This document shows positions 1 through 5,786 of a DNA stretch of 27,791 bases, piece by piece (position 1 is the stretch's first letter; each line of letters begins with the position of its first letter). Below the pieces are notes generated by a model, which made no database searches, had not been told where the DNA came from, and saw only the letters and a list, made by a program, of their open reading frames with translations. Source of the DNA: an uncultured Clostridia bacterium (GTDB lineage Bacteria > Bacillota > Clostridia > Oscillospirales > Ruminococcaceae); the NCBI GenBank assembly GCA_947632425.1, contig CANRPG010000005.1, forward strand, positions 1 through 27,791, in the 5' to 3' direction. The position numbers and the translations under genes were made by a program.

Positions 1-17
1 TTTGTCAAGAAAAGTGC

Positions 18-46
18 TTGACAAACTGCGTGTGGTGGTGTATAAT
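18..46 (+). promoter_or_regulatory. Sigma-A promoter of the antisense antitoxin RNA
   Basis: A perfect TTGACA (18-23) and a perfect TATAAT (41-46) are separated by 17 bp. Transcription should start near 53 and run into the strong hairpin at 111-145. No ORF with a ribosome site lies in that interval, so the product is probably a non-coding RNA. Confidence 0.85.
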
Positions 47-52
47 ATATAT

Positions 53-150
53 AGAAAAAGGAAGTGCCGGCTAGTACGATAGCGGCTAGCTCCCAAAAAT
101 TTCGGTTTAAAGTAACCGCAACGTTTTGAGAGGTGTGCGGTTACTTTTTA
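53..150 (+). ncRNA. Antisense RNA, antitoxin of a type I toxin-antitoxin pair
   Basis: This is a predicted RNA of about 100 nt between the consensus promoter at 18-46 and the terminator hairpin at 111-145. It overlaps the 3' end of the minus-strand toxin gene (141-218) and its 3' untranslated region, so the two transcripts are complementary there. This is the layout of the Fst, TxpA and BsrG families, where the constitutive antisense RNA pairs with the toxin mRNA. Its 5' part (62-94) resembles, in the same sense, the toxin mRNA leader at 333-292. The start and end are inferred from promoter and hairpin positions only. Confidence 0.7.
111..150 (+). terminator. Intrinsic terminator of the antisense RNA, overlapping the toxin stop codon
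   Basis: A 10-bp perfect stem (111-120 with 136-145, AGTAACCGCA/TGCGGTTACT) is followed by TTTTTATTATTTTT on the plus strand. The same stem forms at the 3' end of the toxin mRNA on the minus strand, where the following U-run is weaker (TTTAAA). Confidence 0.8.
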
Positions 151-218
151 TTATTTTTAGTAATATCATCGATAAGTACTAATATAATAATAATTAGTAT
201 AATAGATGTAAGATCCAT
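141..218 (-). CDS. Small hydrophobic type I toxin peptide (holin-like / TxpA-Fst type)
   Basis: This 25-codon ORF, too short for routine gene calling, encodes MDLTSIILIIIILVLIDDIT followed by KNNKK. Residues 5-16 form one hydrophobic membrane segment and the C-terminus is basic, the standard design of membrane-acting type I toxins. The start is supported by AAAGGAG (228-234) placed 9 nt upstream of the ATG. A minus-strand promoter lies about 140 nt further upstream (359-388), giving the long structured leader usual in this class. A convergent antisense RNA covers the stop codon. Known family members depolarise or damage the membrane when overproduced; that function is inferred from architecture here. 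The peptide is adjacent to further toxin-like genes. Confidence is high that this is a gene, moderate for the exact family. Confidence 0.75.
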   Translation of the reverse strand: MDLTSIILIIIILVLIDDITKNNKK

Positions 219-358
219 TACACATCACTCCTTTCGCTCTGTATTTCGTTACTGCTTTTGCAGCACGATACTCAGATTGTTTGCGAATGGAGGGAGCATA
301 ACCGCTACCGTTTTTCGTACCTCACCGGCACTTCTTTGTGCCTCATCGGCACAAGTAT

Positions 359-388
359 ATTATAACATATACTGTCGGTATTTGTCAA
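359..388 (-). promoter_or_regulatory. Promoter of the type I toxin mRNA
   Basis: On the minus strand TTGACA (388-383) and TATAAT (364-359) are 18 bp apart. The transcript would begin near 352 and carry a leader of about 135 nt, including two short hairpins (GTGCC-loop-GGCAC near 352-338 and GTGCC-loop-GGTAC near 331-317). Confidence 0.8.
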
Positions 389-410
389 GTGGTACAGCTC
401 TGATACAAAG

Positions 411-440
411 AAAGCGTGTTACAATTAACACGCTTTTTAT
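411..440 (+). terminator. Hairpin with plus-strand T-run
   Basis: An 11-bp perfect stem (411-421 with 426-436) and a CAAT loop are followed by TTTTTATTTTTT on the plus strand. It insulates the toxin promoter from the operon to the right. No plus-strand gene ending here was found, so it may only block read-through or act weakly on the minus strand. Confidence 0.5.
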
Positions 441-480
441 TTTTTGCTGTCAGAAAAAATGAACAGAAAATTCTGAAAAA

Positions 481-516
481 CAAAAAAGGCGACGAGGAAT
501 GACCCCCGTCGCCTTT
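481..516 (-). terminator. Terminator of the HipA-HipA-MNT-HEPN operon
   Basis: A GC-rich stem (516-507 with 494-485, AAAGGCGACG/CGTCGCCTTT) is followed on the minus strand by TTTTTTG and a further T-rich stretch. It sits 8 bp after the stop codon of the HEPN gene, closing the minus-strand operon. Confidence 0.85.
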
Positions 517-523
517 GTACATC

Positions 524-571
524 TTATTTTCTGCCGCTGCTTTGCTCCTGCGTAAGGTCAAGGACGTCGCT
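524..571 (-). repeat. C-terminal tag-coding repeat, copy 1
   Basis: These 48 bp encode the last residues of the HEPN protein and match the copies at 1456-1503 and 2785-2832 with only a few base differences. Unlike those copies it lacks the adjoining GTGTGTCA hairpin; the operon terminator follows instead. Confidence 0.85.
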
Positions 572-1081
572 GCTGTCGTCATCATTTTCACTGTCATTAT
601 TGCTGCTAGAACTACTATTTGGTTCTTCACTAGATTTATTACTATCAGAAGCACTTTCATCATCGCTGCCAGAGCTGTCAACGGCAGGCTTCTTTAGTTT
701 GTTTATTTCTTCTGATAACATACCAAACACTTCGTCAAATGCAGATTTGGCTTTGGCATATTTTCTTTCAGAAAAGACGATATACGGGTCATATCGGCAG
801 GACGTTTCCCACAAAGAAAGTGTATCTGCAATATCGACTACATTATCCGAAAACTCTATTCCCAACTTGTTCGCATGATCAATAAGTTTGCCTATATTAT
901 GTGAGAACTCAGGCTGTTCTCCATATATCATAATCAAACCTTTCAGAGATTTTTCAATTGCTTGTTGAAGATAATACATAGCACCGTTCAGGGCGGCTTC
1001 ATCGGGAAATGACGGTTCAAGTTTTGTAACTGTCTTTTTATCGCGCTGTGCTAAAAGCAAAAATTCTTCACTGCTTAACAT
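524..1081 (-). CDS. HEPN domain protein with acidic Ser-rich linker and shared C-terminal tag
   Basis: Residues 1-130 resemble the HEPN family of PF05168 type: an all-helical domain with a central stretch LNGAMYYLQQAIEKSLKGLI (31-50) and a conserved-looking CRYDPY at 95-100. HEPN proteins paired with a minimal nucleotidyltransferase form MntA/HepT-type modules in which HEPN is the RNase toxin and the transferase the antitoxin. The usual R-x4-6-H RNase motif is not evident, so activity is uncertain. Residues 136-171 are a low-complexity Ser/Asp/Glu/Asn linker, followed by the tail SDVLDLTQEQSSGRK (171-185), also found on a neighbouring kinase. The start ATG overlaps the last 14 bp of the upstream nucleotidyltransferase gene, suggesting translational coupling. 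It is the last gene of the operon. Confidence 0.75.
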   Translation of the reverse strand: MLSSEEFLLLAQRDKKTVTKLEPSFPDEAALNGAMYYLQQAIEKSLKGLIMIYGEQPEFSHNIGKLIDHANKLGIEFSDNVVDIADTLSLWETSCRYDPYIVFSERKYAKAKSAFDEVFGMLSEEINKLKKPAVDSSGSDDESASDSNKSSEEPNSSSSSNNDSENDDDSSDVLDLTQEQSSGRK

Positions 1082-1412
1082 ATATACACACTCCCTTTTC
1101 TACATTCTGTCTGAACAGTTCACTCTTTATTGTGTTGTAGTGTACCACGTCTACCTCGGAGGGTATCTGTATAAAAAACGGTCTTGCAAGACGTGCAAAA
1201 TCATCTTCGCTTATATCGGGTACGTCAAGTGCAATATCAATATCACTAAGCATACCGCATTTCATTGTCAGCGCGCTGCCGAAAACTATGACCCTTTTTA
1301 TTCTGCTGTCGGCACGCGCAAGTTCAATAGCTTTCTGAGCTGCTTTCTGTTTCAGAGGATAAATATATTTCAAAACGTCGTCTCCGTCACATCTTATAGG
1401 GTAAATATTCAT
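1068..1412 (-). CDS. Minimal nucleotidyltransferase (MntA-type antitoxin)
   Basis: This 114-residue protein has the nucleotidyltransferase signature G45-S46, ten residues, then D57-I-D59, exactly the GSX10DXD spacing of MntA. A third acidic residue lies in SEVDVV (Asp88). In characterised MntA-HepT systems the enzyme transfers AMP to a tyrosine of the HEPN toxin and silences it; here this role is inferred from the motif and from overlap with the HEPN gene. A ribosome site GAGGTGA precedes the ATG. The gene follows the second HipA-like kinase with a short spacer holding a 10-bp hairpin (1433-1455). This protein does not carry the C-terminal tag seen on its neighbours. Confidence 0.85.
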   Translation of the reverse strand: MNIYPIRCDGDDVLKYIYPLKQKAAQKAIELARADSRIKRVIVFGSALTMKCGMLSDIDIALDVPDISEDDFARLARPFFIQIPSEVDVVHYNTIKSELFRQNVEKGVCIYVKQ

Positions 1413-1432
1413 ATTGTCACCTCGCTATAATG

Positions 1433-1505
1433 AAGTGTGTCACGATGACACACTTTTACTTTCTGCCGCAGCTTTGCTCCTGTGTAAGGTCAAGGACGTC
1501 GCTTT
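1433..1505 (-). repeat. Tag-plus-hairpin repeat module, copy 2
   Basis: This 73-bp module matches 2762-2834 at all but one position by eye. It has a perfect 10-bp inverted repeat (AAGTGTGTCA at 1433-1442 with TGACACACTT at 1446-1455), then 50 bp encoding the last residues and stop of the kinase at 1456-2736. Confidence 0.9.
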
Positions 1506-2736
1506 CAGCTTCTTCACAGCTCTCCGTTTTTCTTTCCGACAAACTTTTGATGTATGAGATCCTGCTTTCTACAAATTCAACAAGACCGTTTACACGTTTT
1601 TCATCTACATAGCCTTTTTCTTTTAACGGTTCAAGGATATTTGCCATTTCTTCACCGAAGCCGTCAAGCTTTGAAGCATCGAACCAATCAAGCGACGATA
1701 CCAGCTTTAATTGCTTATCATGCGTTTCATACCAGGGCTTGCACTCAATAATGCTGCTCCTGTTCGGAATGTCAACAGGCTTATTATAAAGCAAAGAAGT
1801 ACCGCTGTCATACACGGGAGCTGCGCTTATAAATTCAAGCGTATCGGCATTTCTGAGCAAGCCGAAATTGTTGGTGTGGCGATCTTCGTTTGCAATGATG
1901 TAGTCTACGACTATCATTTTATCCATAAAGGTTTGTATATCGCGGACACCTGCTTCATTGCAAAGATTTATATAGTGCTGATAAAAATTTTGATGATTCG
2001 GCTTGTTTTTTGATGCAAGCACCGAATATGCTGTGACAAGTTCGGTATTTTTATCAGTAAAACACGGACAGACACTGTAAGGAAGCTCGTCTATCCATAC
2101 AACATCATAACTTATGTGCGGTATGCCCAGACGTTTCATTAAAGCAGAAGCTATCTTCTCATTAAAAGGCTCTTGCTGATAAGGAAAAGTACCTGCTTTG
2201 AGCAGCACGCGCTCTCCGTTTATTATTTTCCAGCGTTTTTTCAGATTACCGTTAGATGTGCTATCCGGTGATAGACTATCTATATTGCCTATATGTTTTA
2301 AGTCGATTTGCGCTTTCCCAGTATCAAATCCCAAAAGCGTATCGCCAAGTTCTTCTGAAAAAGCGTTGTCAAAAAAGTTGATGCTCTCCCATGAAAGGTT
2401 TGCGCCATATGGCTTTATCCAATAATGCTCTGAAAGGCTCAAGCCCAGGCATCTTGCCGAAAGAGCTTGTGTACTGCCAATATTAAGTGCCTGCAATACT
2501 TCGTTAATACCCTTTCTTGTAGTAGGAATAGCGCGGTAAGCCCACCATGTATTAAGAAGTATACTGTTACACTTGCCATTTTTCAAAGTACCGACAGGCA
2601 AATGCTGCGGCTCATAAACGTCATTTATATTTATTATGTGTCCGTCATCTGTCATTAAAATCTCGGCAACTTCCACATCTTTGTGCATTAAAATATATTT
2701 ATAACGTTCTTTGTCTTTGAATTCATTTTTTGACAT
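1456..2736 (-). CDS. HipA-like serine/threonine kinase with shared C-terminal tag
   Basis: The C-terminal half carries HipA-family kinase motifs: a candidate ATP-binding lysine in ERVLLKAG (Lys180), the catalytic loop DYIIANEDRHTNNFG (278-292, Asp285, Asn290) and a metal-binding aspartate in APVYDSGTSL (Asp310). HipA-type kinases phosphorylate targets such as glutamyl-tRNA synthetase and cause growth arrest; the substrate is not predictable here. The first 100 residues do not look like the standard HipA N-terminal subdomain, and no HipB-like helix-turn-helix antitoxin is nearby. The protein ends with SDVLDLTQEQSCGRK (412-426) after an acidic stretch. AAGGAGG lies 13 nt before the ATG, a longish spacing. 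It is paralogous to the next gene (shared MHKD start, WW pair, DRH and FxD motifs). Confidence 0.8.
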   Translation of the reverse strand: MSKNEFKDKERYKYILMHKDVEVAEILMTDDGHIININDVYEPQHLPVGTLKNGKCNSILLNTWWAYRAIPTTRKGINEVLQALNIGSTQALSARCLGLSLSEHYWIKPYGANLSWESINFFDNAFSEELGDTLLGFDTGKAQIDLKHIGNIDSLSPDSTSNGNLKKRWKIINGERVLLKAGTFPYQQEPFNEKIASALMKRLGIPHISYDVVWIDELPYSVCPCFTDKNTELVTAYSVLASKNKPNHQNFYQHYINLCNEAGVRDIQTFMDKMIVVDYIIANEDRHTNNFGLLRNADTLEFISAAPVYDSGTSLLYNKPVDIPNRSSIIECKPWYETHDKQLKLVSSLDWFDASKLDGFGEEMANILEPLKEKGYVDEKRVNGLVEFVESRISYIKSLSERKTESCEEAESDVLDLTQEQSCGRK

Positions 2737-2761
2737 AGTCTAAACAAAACCTCCTTAAAAC

Positions 2762-2834
2762 AAGTGTGTCACGATGACACACTTTTACTTTCTGCCGCTG
2801 CTTTGCTCCTGTGTAAGGTCAAGGACGTCGCTTT
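2762..2834 (-). repeat. Tag-plus-hairpin repeat module, copy 3 (behind a stop codon)
   Basis: It is near-identical to 1433-1505: inverted repeat 2762-2771/2775-2784, then coding for SDVLDLTQEQSSGRK and TAA. The reading frame is continuous with the upstream kinase gene (2845-3939) except for one TAG at 2847-2845, so the tail is produced only by read-through or is a relic. Confidence 0.9.
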
Positions 2835-2844
2835 TTGATGTACC

Positions 2845-3939
2845 CTAAGCAGCATTATGCAGGTCACGCAGCAGTACGCTATAGGTATCAAAAATATAAT
2901 TTTCAAATATTGAATAGTTAAAGTCGATATTTGGAAATGCGGCTTTTGTTTCTGCCGAAGCCGTCGCTGCTGCATTTTCAATTTCTTCTTTGGTCGGAAT
3001 AAAATCGCTTACAATATCTGCTATCTCTCGGCTTTGATAAAATCCCCGGGTAAAAATATTGCCGTTTTCTCTGTCGCATCGAGGAATATTGTTGGTAGCT
3101 GCCAACGACATATTGTAGTCGAAGAAAGGAGCAAGTCCGACTGTCCTGCCTGTTTCGCTGTCGCGCAATATACCTACATTCTGATTATGCCTGTCACCGT
3201 TAAACAGAAGCGCATCGTAAAACAACATCATCACATACTGCTTGCGCAATTCTTTATCAAGCTTCGGAACGATATACTGCGGATCTTCATTATCTCCAAA
3301 TAAATAGCAGAACGGTTCAAAATCATATTTACCGTTTTCTGTAAAATCTTTCGATACAATGCAAACCGTTTCAAGACCTGTTTCTTTAGAGTGTTGCCGA
3401 AATATTCTGTACTGAGCAACAGGGACTTTCAGTGTTTTCAAAAAGACATACGAATAATACTCGGACAACAATTCAGCATTGTTGCCCTGTTTGAACATAT
3501 ACCATTCATTGTCAATATATCGCCAAGCCTTTTCATAGCTGCCTACAGTTCCAAGTTCGGTATAACCTCTTAATTCTTTGGTATGAGAACGTGATGAACC
3601 GAATAATGCTATATCGGCTATTGCTTCGTTATAACTTCTTAATGAAGCATGATCTGAATGTTCATCATCTTTTTGTATCCACCAGTTATCGGTAATAGTG
3701 ATGCCATGCCCCACTTCTATGATTTTATCTATGCTGACATTGTTTTGAAGTCTGAGAGCCTTAAAAAGCTGCCTGGAATGGGAACGATGAATGTCAACAC
3801 AACGATACTCAAGCCAATGCGAAATAGGAGTTCCGACTTTTATACAAACAGGACACAGGTCTTTATTTTCTATTTCGGTTATTTCATGATCGTCGGCTTT
3901 TGCAATTACCTGATCCTTATGCATAAGATAATATCCCAT
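2845..3939 (-). CDS. HipA-like serine/threonine kinase, first gene of the island operon
   Basis: This 364-residue paralogue of the following kinase has matching motifs: candidate ATP-binding lysine in WYMFKQGN (Lys150), catalytic loop FNGDRHNQNVG (246-256, Asp249, Asn254) and metal-binding aspartate in APFFDYNMSL (Asp274). As in its paralogue the N-terminal 100 residues are non-standard for HipA, and no HipB gene accompanies it. The start has AAAGGAG 9 nt upstream, below a consensus promoter (4005-4033) and an inverted repeat (3962-3979). The ORF ends with TAG, but 19 further codons in the same frame encode GTSK plus the island's tag, then TAA. A nonsense change, stop read-through or regulated tagging would all explain this. 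Kinase identity is well supported; toxin role is inferred. Confidence 0.8.
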   Translation of the reverse strand: MGYYLMHKDQVIAKADDHEITEIENKDLCPVCIKVGTPISHWLEYRCVDIHRSHSRQLFKALRLQNNVSIDKIIEVGHGITITDNWWIQKDDEHSDHASLRSYNEAIADIALFGSSRSHTKELRGYTELGTVGSYEKAWRYIDNEWYMFKQGNNAELLSEYYSYVFLKTLKVPVAQYRIFRQHSKETGLETVCIVSKDFTENGKYDFEPFCYLFGDNEDPQYIVPKLDKELRKQYVMMLFYDALLFNGDRHNQNVGILRDSETGRTVGLAPFFDYNMSLAATNNIPRCDRENGNIFTRGFYQSREIADIVSDFIPTKEEIENAAATASAETKAAFPNIDFNYSIFENYIFDTYSVLLRDLHNAA

Positions 3940-3961
3940 AGTTTACAGCTCCTTTCATTTT

Positions 3962-3979
3962 TATCCGATATAACGGATA
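3962..3979. repeat. Short inverted repeat in the operon leader, possible operator
   Basis: TATCCG (3962-3967) and CGGATA (3974-3979) are separated by 6 bp, between the promoter and the ribosome site of the first kinase gene. Its position would suit repressor binding or a leader hairpin. No cognate regulator is visible in the island. Confidence 0.4.
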
Positions 3980-4004
3980 GATATTTTCGTGTTGGTTGTA
4001 TTAT

Positions 4005-4033
4005 ATTATACCATAGAGCATATCAATAGTCAA
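4005..4033 (-). promoter_or_regulatory. Promoter of the HipA-HipA-MNT-HEPN operon
   Basis: On the minus strand TTGACT (4033-4028) and TATAAT (4010-4005) are 17 bp apart. Transcription would start near 3998 and give a 60-nt leader to the first kinase. No comparable promoter was seen between the four genes, so they are probably one transcript. Confidence 0.8.
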
Positions 4034-4319
4034 GAAATGATACATATTTTGTGTTGTATCTGTCAGATGTCAGAAATAAAGTTACAATTCAGATACGCAC
4101 AAAGGTGAGGCAGAATATGAAAAAAGCCCGTCACACCGCAAGGCGTACGCCACCAACCGTTTTTGGCGGCGAGGGATTTTTTCTGCGTTTGACCGACACT
4201 TGTGGCAGTCAATGTGTGAGCTCCGCAGGATGCGCGTAAGCGCAAATAATAAAACTATTCGCAAATGCCGCAAATACATTTCTACTTCCGACTTCTAACC
4301 GCGCACGCAAAGTGCGCAA
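4034..4319. other. Non-coding spacer with repeat-like remnants
   Basis: No convincing gene was found. Short ORFs on both strands around 4051-4279 lack ribosome sites and look like a translated intergenic repeat. The right part (4253-4299) read on the minus strand resembles the start of the dispersed repeat found at 25045 and 25862. A perfect small hairpin GCGCAC/GTGCGC occurs at 4301-4317. The spacer separates the AT-rich island from ordinary chromosome. Confidence 0.5.
4253..4299 (-). repeat. Degenerate copy of the dispersed GGTTAGAAGT repeat
   Basis: Read on the minus strand from 4299, GGTTAGAAGTC, then AGAAAT and two TTTGCG-type blocks, line up with the starts of the repeats at 25045 and 25862 with gaps. 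The match is partial and judged by eye. Confidence 0.4.
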
Positions 4320-4372
4320 AACATTGCCTTGATTTTTGTGCGGTATAACCAAAAATCACGGGGTGCAATGTT
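4320..4372. repeat. 53-bp imperfect palindrome upstream of the prepilin promoter
   Basis: Two nested inverted repeats share a centre: AACATTGC (4320-4327) with GCAATGTT (4365-4372), and TGATTTTTG (4330-4338) with CAAAAATCA (4350-4358). There is no T-run, so it is not a standard terminator. It ends 17 bp before the -35 box of the prepilin promoter and could be a regulatory site or a small repeat element. Confidence 0.6.
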
Positions 4373-4389
4373 AAATTTGCTTAATTGTA

Positions 4390-4418
4390 TTGACTTTTTG
4401 AGCCGTTCAAGATATAAT
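4390..4418 (+). promoter_or_regulatory. Promoter of the prepilin-like gene
   Basis: TTGACT (4390-4395) and TATAAT (4413-4418) are separated by 17 bp. The start point would be near 4425, about 30 nt before the ATG at 4457. Confidence 0.8.
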
Positions 4419-4456
4419 AAAGTAGTAAATATGCTTTTGAAAGGACAGATGCGGTC

Positions 4457-5014
4457 ATGCGTAAAATGTTCAATGACAAAAAGACCGACGATAACGCGCT
4501 CAGCAAGGGCTTTACTTTAGCCGAGCTGCTTGTTGTTATTGCTATAATAGGTGTTCTGGCGGCGGTGCTTGTGCCTTCTATGATCTCATATGTTTCGCAG
4601 GCACGGCTCGACACTGCAAATTCTTCTGCCAAGACTGTATACAACGCTCTTAACAGTTACTGCCAGCAGTGCATAAACGGCGGAGTCAAGCTTCCTGACG
4701 GACAATACAGTAACGGTTCGGGCGGATTTATGGCTCCTGTTAAAAAGGCTCCGGACGACGGAAATCTTACACCAAAAATTCCGGAAGATGATGCTTCTTT
4801 GACGAAATCTGCTGCCGCATCTCTTGTTGAAGATGCCATGGCAATGAATCTGGGAATAGAGTTTGTCGGAACGGTATACGCGTTTTCGATAAACGACTAC
4901 GGCTATCCCAACGGACTTATTTGGGCTGAAACTACAAGCACGCCGTATGTAGGCGGTTACCCGAATATTGCAGAGAAAACAAACTGGACTTTGAATGATG
5001 CGACCAAGACTTAA
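4457..5014 (+). CDS. Type IV prepilin-like / pseudopilin protein
   Basis: The N-terminus is a class III prepilin signal: an 18-residue charged leader ending in SKG, then FTLAELLVVIAIIGVLAAVL. Processing by a prepilin peptidase would occur between Gly18 and Phe19, and the Glu at mature position 5 (Glu23) is present. The mature protein has the hydrophobic assembly helix followed by a soluble domain of about 140 residues with Gly/Asn/Tyr-rich ends. Mature length of about 167 fits minor pilins or pseudopilins of type IV pilus, type II secretion or Com systems. AAGGA lies 11 nt before the ATG. No assembly ATPase, platform protein or peptidase gene is in the window, so it is an orphan here. The substrate or filament type cannot be told. 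Confidence 0.85.
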   Translation: MRKMFNDKKTDDNALSKGFTLAELLVVIAIIGVLAAVLVPSMISYVSQARLDTANSSAKTVYNALNSYCQQCINGGVKLPDGQYSNGSGGFMAPVKKAPDDGNLTPKIPEDDASLTKSAAASLVEDAMAMNLGIEFVGTVYAFSINDYGYPNGLIWAETTSTPYVGGYPNIAEKTNWTLNDATKT

Positions 5015-5027
5015 AGTTACATAACAA

Positions 5028-5062
5028 AAAAGCAGCTTACCTTTCGGCAGGCTGCTTTTATT
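5028..5062. terminator. Bidirectional terminator between the prepilin gene and mscL
   Basis: The stem AAAAGCAGC (5028-5036) with GCTGCTTTT (5051-5059), extended by imperfect pairs to a 4-nt loop, has T-rich flanks on both strands. It lies between two converging genes and probably ends both transcripts. Confidence 0.8.
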
Positions 5063-5066
5063 ATGC

Positions 5067-5588
5067 CTATTCTTCGGCAGCGACTGTTTCAGCTGACGCT
5101 GCGGCGGAGCCGTTTTGCTGCTTGAGAAGGTCGCGGATCTCTTCAAGAAGAACAACGTCGTCAGGCTTCGGTGCAGGTTCTTCGGGAGCGGGTTCTTCCG
5201 CTTTCTTGCCAAGGCTCATAAGCTTGTTTATGCTCTTCATAAGAATGAAGATTATGAACGCCATGATGAGGAAGTTGATTATTGCGGTAATGAAGTCGCC
5301 GTAGTTGAGCGACATACTCTGAACTTCCTCCAGCGTCATGCCTTCGTAATCTACCCACGGCAGACGTATCGAGCCTGCTACCTCTGCGCCGCCGACTGAT
5401 GAGATCAGCGGATTGATAAAGTCTGCTGTCAGAGCGGTAACAATGCTCTGAAACGCGCCGCCGATGATAACGCCGACTGCCAGATCCATAACGTTTCCGC
5501 GCGAGATGAACGCTTTAAATTCGCCGAAAAATCCGCCTGTTTTTTTAAGAGCGGCTGCCCCGCCCTCTTTTAAAGATTTTGCACCCAT
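5067..5588 (-). CDS. mscL: Large-conductance mechanosensitive channel MscL
   Basis: MscL forms a homopentameric membrane channel that opens under high membrane tension and releases solutes on hypo-osmotic shock. The amphipathic N-terminal segment is followed by the hallmark first helix NVMDLAVGVIIGGAFQSIV (32-50), a loop with INPLIS, a periplasmic stretch, and a second membrane helix at about 97-120. A Glu/Pro-rich linker (EEPAPEEPAPKP) leads to the C-terminal bundle helix VVLLEEIRDLLKQQ. At 173 residues it is longer than typical 130-150 residue homologues because of N- and C-terminal extensions. I chose the ATG at 5588 rather than one 84 bp upstream because GGAGG (5603-5599) lies 10 nt before it. 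A promoter is present at 5623-5651. Confidence 0.95.
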   Translation of the reverse strand: MGAKSLKEGGAAALKKTGGFFGEFKAFISRGNVMDLAVGVIIGGAFQSIVTALTADFINPLISSVGGAEVAGSIRLPWVDYEGMTLEEVQSMSLNYGDFITAIINFLIMAFIIFILMKSINKLMSLGKKAEEPAPEEPAPKPDDVVLLEEIRDLLKQQNGSAAASAETVAAEE

Positions 5589-5622
5589 AGTATGTATACC
5601 TCCAAAAAATATTTCTAATAAT

Positions 5623-5651
5623 ACTATATCAGAAATTTCACTGAAAATCAA
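5623..5651 (-). promoter_or_regulatory. Promoter of mscL
   Basis: On the minus strand TTGATT (5651-5646) and TATAGT (5628-5623) are 17 bp apart, about 30 nt upstream of the mscL start. Confidence 0.7.
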
Positions 5652-5731
5652 CACTTTTCGGAGCTTTTCCAAATTTTTTTAATATCGCAAAAGATATTTA
5701 TGAACTTTTTGTAAACAAAGTGCCGCCGCGC

Positions 5732-5760
5732 TTGCATTTAAGGCAAAATACTGATATAAT
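5732..5760 (+). promoter_or_regulatory. Promoter of the tRNA-Gln pair
   Basis: TTGCAT (5732-5737) and TATAAT (5755-5760) are separated by 17 bp; the first tRNA begins 27 bp downstream. Confidence 0.8.
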
Positions 5761-5786
5761 AATCTAGTGACGTTGAGAATAGATAC

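Noticed and set aside
133..462. 109-residue plus-strand ORF
   Set aside because: It lies antisense to the type I toxin gene and its leader, has no ribosome site and crosses a terminator hairpin.
4051..4279. Overlapping short ORFs on both strands
   Set aside because: No ribosome sites or promoters; arginine/threonine-rich products are typical of translated repeats or spacers.
5590..5672. Upstream in-frame extension of mscL
   Set aside because: The extra 28 residues lack a ribosome site and would overlap the mscL promoter; MscL proteins normally start near the chosen ATG.
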